Shown here one piece after another: positions 63,840 through 64,000 of a stretch of 64,000 bases of DNA. The notes under the pieces are model-generated. The model made no database searches, had not been told where the DNA came from, and was given only the letters and a program-made list of their open reading frames with translations. Location: positions 1,066,501-1,130,500 of the forward strand of contig NZ_BDQK01000013.1 of the NCBI RefSeq assembly GCF_003864295.1, written 5' to 3'. How positions within the stretch are numbered: position 1 is the stretch's first letter; every line of letters begins with the position of its first letter. Source of the stretch: Aphanothece sacrum FPU1. GTDB lineage: Bacteria; Cyanobacteriota; Cyanobacteriia; Cyanobacteriales; Microcystaceae. Position numbers and translations under genes: made by a program.

Positions 63840-64000
63840 ATGACTGAAGCAATTCGTATTCTCATGTGCGCCCCTGACCATTATGATGTGGATTATGTTA
63901 TAAATCCTTGGATGGAGGGGAATATACACAAATCTAGCCGTGATCGCTCTGTAGAGCAATGGCAGAAACTCTATCATATTATTAAAGAATGGGCAATCGT
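63840..64000 (+). CDS. arginine dihydrolase/amidinotransferase-family enzyme (partial, runs off the window)
   Basis: The first 53 codons of a gene cut by the window end. MTEAIRILMCAPDHYDVDYV, NPWMEGNIHKSSRDRSVEQW and KEWAIV match the N-terminus of the cyanobacterial arginine dihydrolase (ArgZ/AgrE) and related guanidino-group-modifying enzymes. ArgZ turns arginine into ornithine, CO2 and ammonia in nitrogen storage and release. Whether the C-terminal AgrE extension is present cannot be seen. Confidence 0.85.
   Translation, partial: MTEAIRILMCAPDHYDVDYVINPWMEGNIHKSSRDRSVEQWQKLYHIIKEWAI

Noticed and set aside
1-64000. tRNA, rRNA, tmRNA, RNase P RNA and riboswitches
   Set aside because: None recognised by eye in the intergenic DNA; a covariance-model scan would be needed to exclude small RNAs.

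Overview
The window is chromosomal DNA from a cyanobacterium. It carries the cytochrome b6f genes petC and petA, photosystem II psbI, ndhB of the NDH-1 complex, a photosystem II S4-domain protein, an LptD-like DUF3769 outer-membrane protein and many HIP1 octamers (GCGATCGC). The DNA is AT-rich. The gene style fits a unicellular, possibly nitrogen-fixing lineage near Crocosphaera/Cyanothece/Aphanothece. That placement is inferred; the species cannot be named from the sequence alone.

Layout. 0-8 kb: a glycosyltransferase-like protein, a CHASE2-GGDEF-EAL regulator divergent from a DUF928 protein, a WecG/TagA glycosyltransferase, a XisH/XisI pair and MltA. 7.6-22.3 kb: cell-envelope functions (HAD phosphatase plus UbiA-type prenyl-phosphate phosphoribosyltransferase, a GT-C membrane protein, a methyltransferase with a DPM1-like GT2, and hddA/hddC for activated heptose), mixed with conserved cyanobacterial proteins, a Mo-nitrogenase C-terminal-domain protein and hydantoinase A (hyuA). 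22.6-29.9 kb: DUF1802, an M24 aminopeptidase, a two-partner secretion pair (TpsA/TpsB) and a small secreted protein. 30.3-31.8 kb: a TnpB-only IS605/IS1341-type element. 32-40 kb: housekeeping genes (ndhB, hisA, hyuB, a GT4 enzyme, remA, gmk, ureF, ureE). 40.2-50 kb: a HetZ-related regulator, then a small cohesin-like PEP-CTERM protein directly followed by a 2615-residue dockerin-bearing protein with 21 PPC-like repeats. 50.3-54.5 kb: an Mrp-type cation/proton antiporter operon. 54.7-59.5 kb: petA, petC, psbI and the LptD-like protein. 59.7-63.7 kb: accessory genes (orphan antitoxins, a divergent actin/Hsp70-like ATPase, BrnT/BrnA, a Nudix hydrolase). The window ends inside an arginine dihydrolase gene.

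The intergenic DNA is rich in small non-coding repeats. Three families recur. R1 is a cluster of short tetraloop hairpins (11.4, 24.9 and 51.9 kb; one copy has clear 28-bp terminal inverted repeats and another splits the Mrp operon). R2 is a GGGGCGGG...CCCGCCC element with AT-rich inverted ends (14.3, 22.4 and 24.7 kb). R3 has GGGGCATGGCA arms and a shared tail (36.2 and 50.1 kb).

The most unusual feature is the cohesin-like/dockerin pair at 41.5-50 kb. A membrane-sorted cohesin-like protein lies 60 bp upstream of a giant dockerin-bearing repeat protein, which suggests a surface-docking module. The giant gene contains two nearly identical 1-kb blocks 2,955 bp apart, and an in-frame remnant of one more repeat follows its stop codon.
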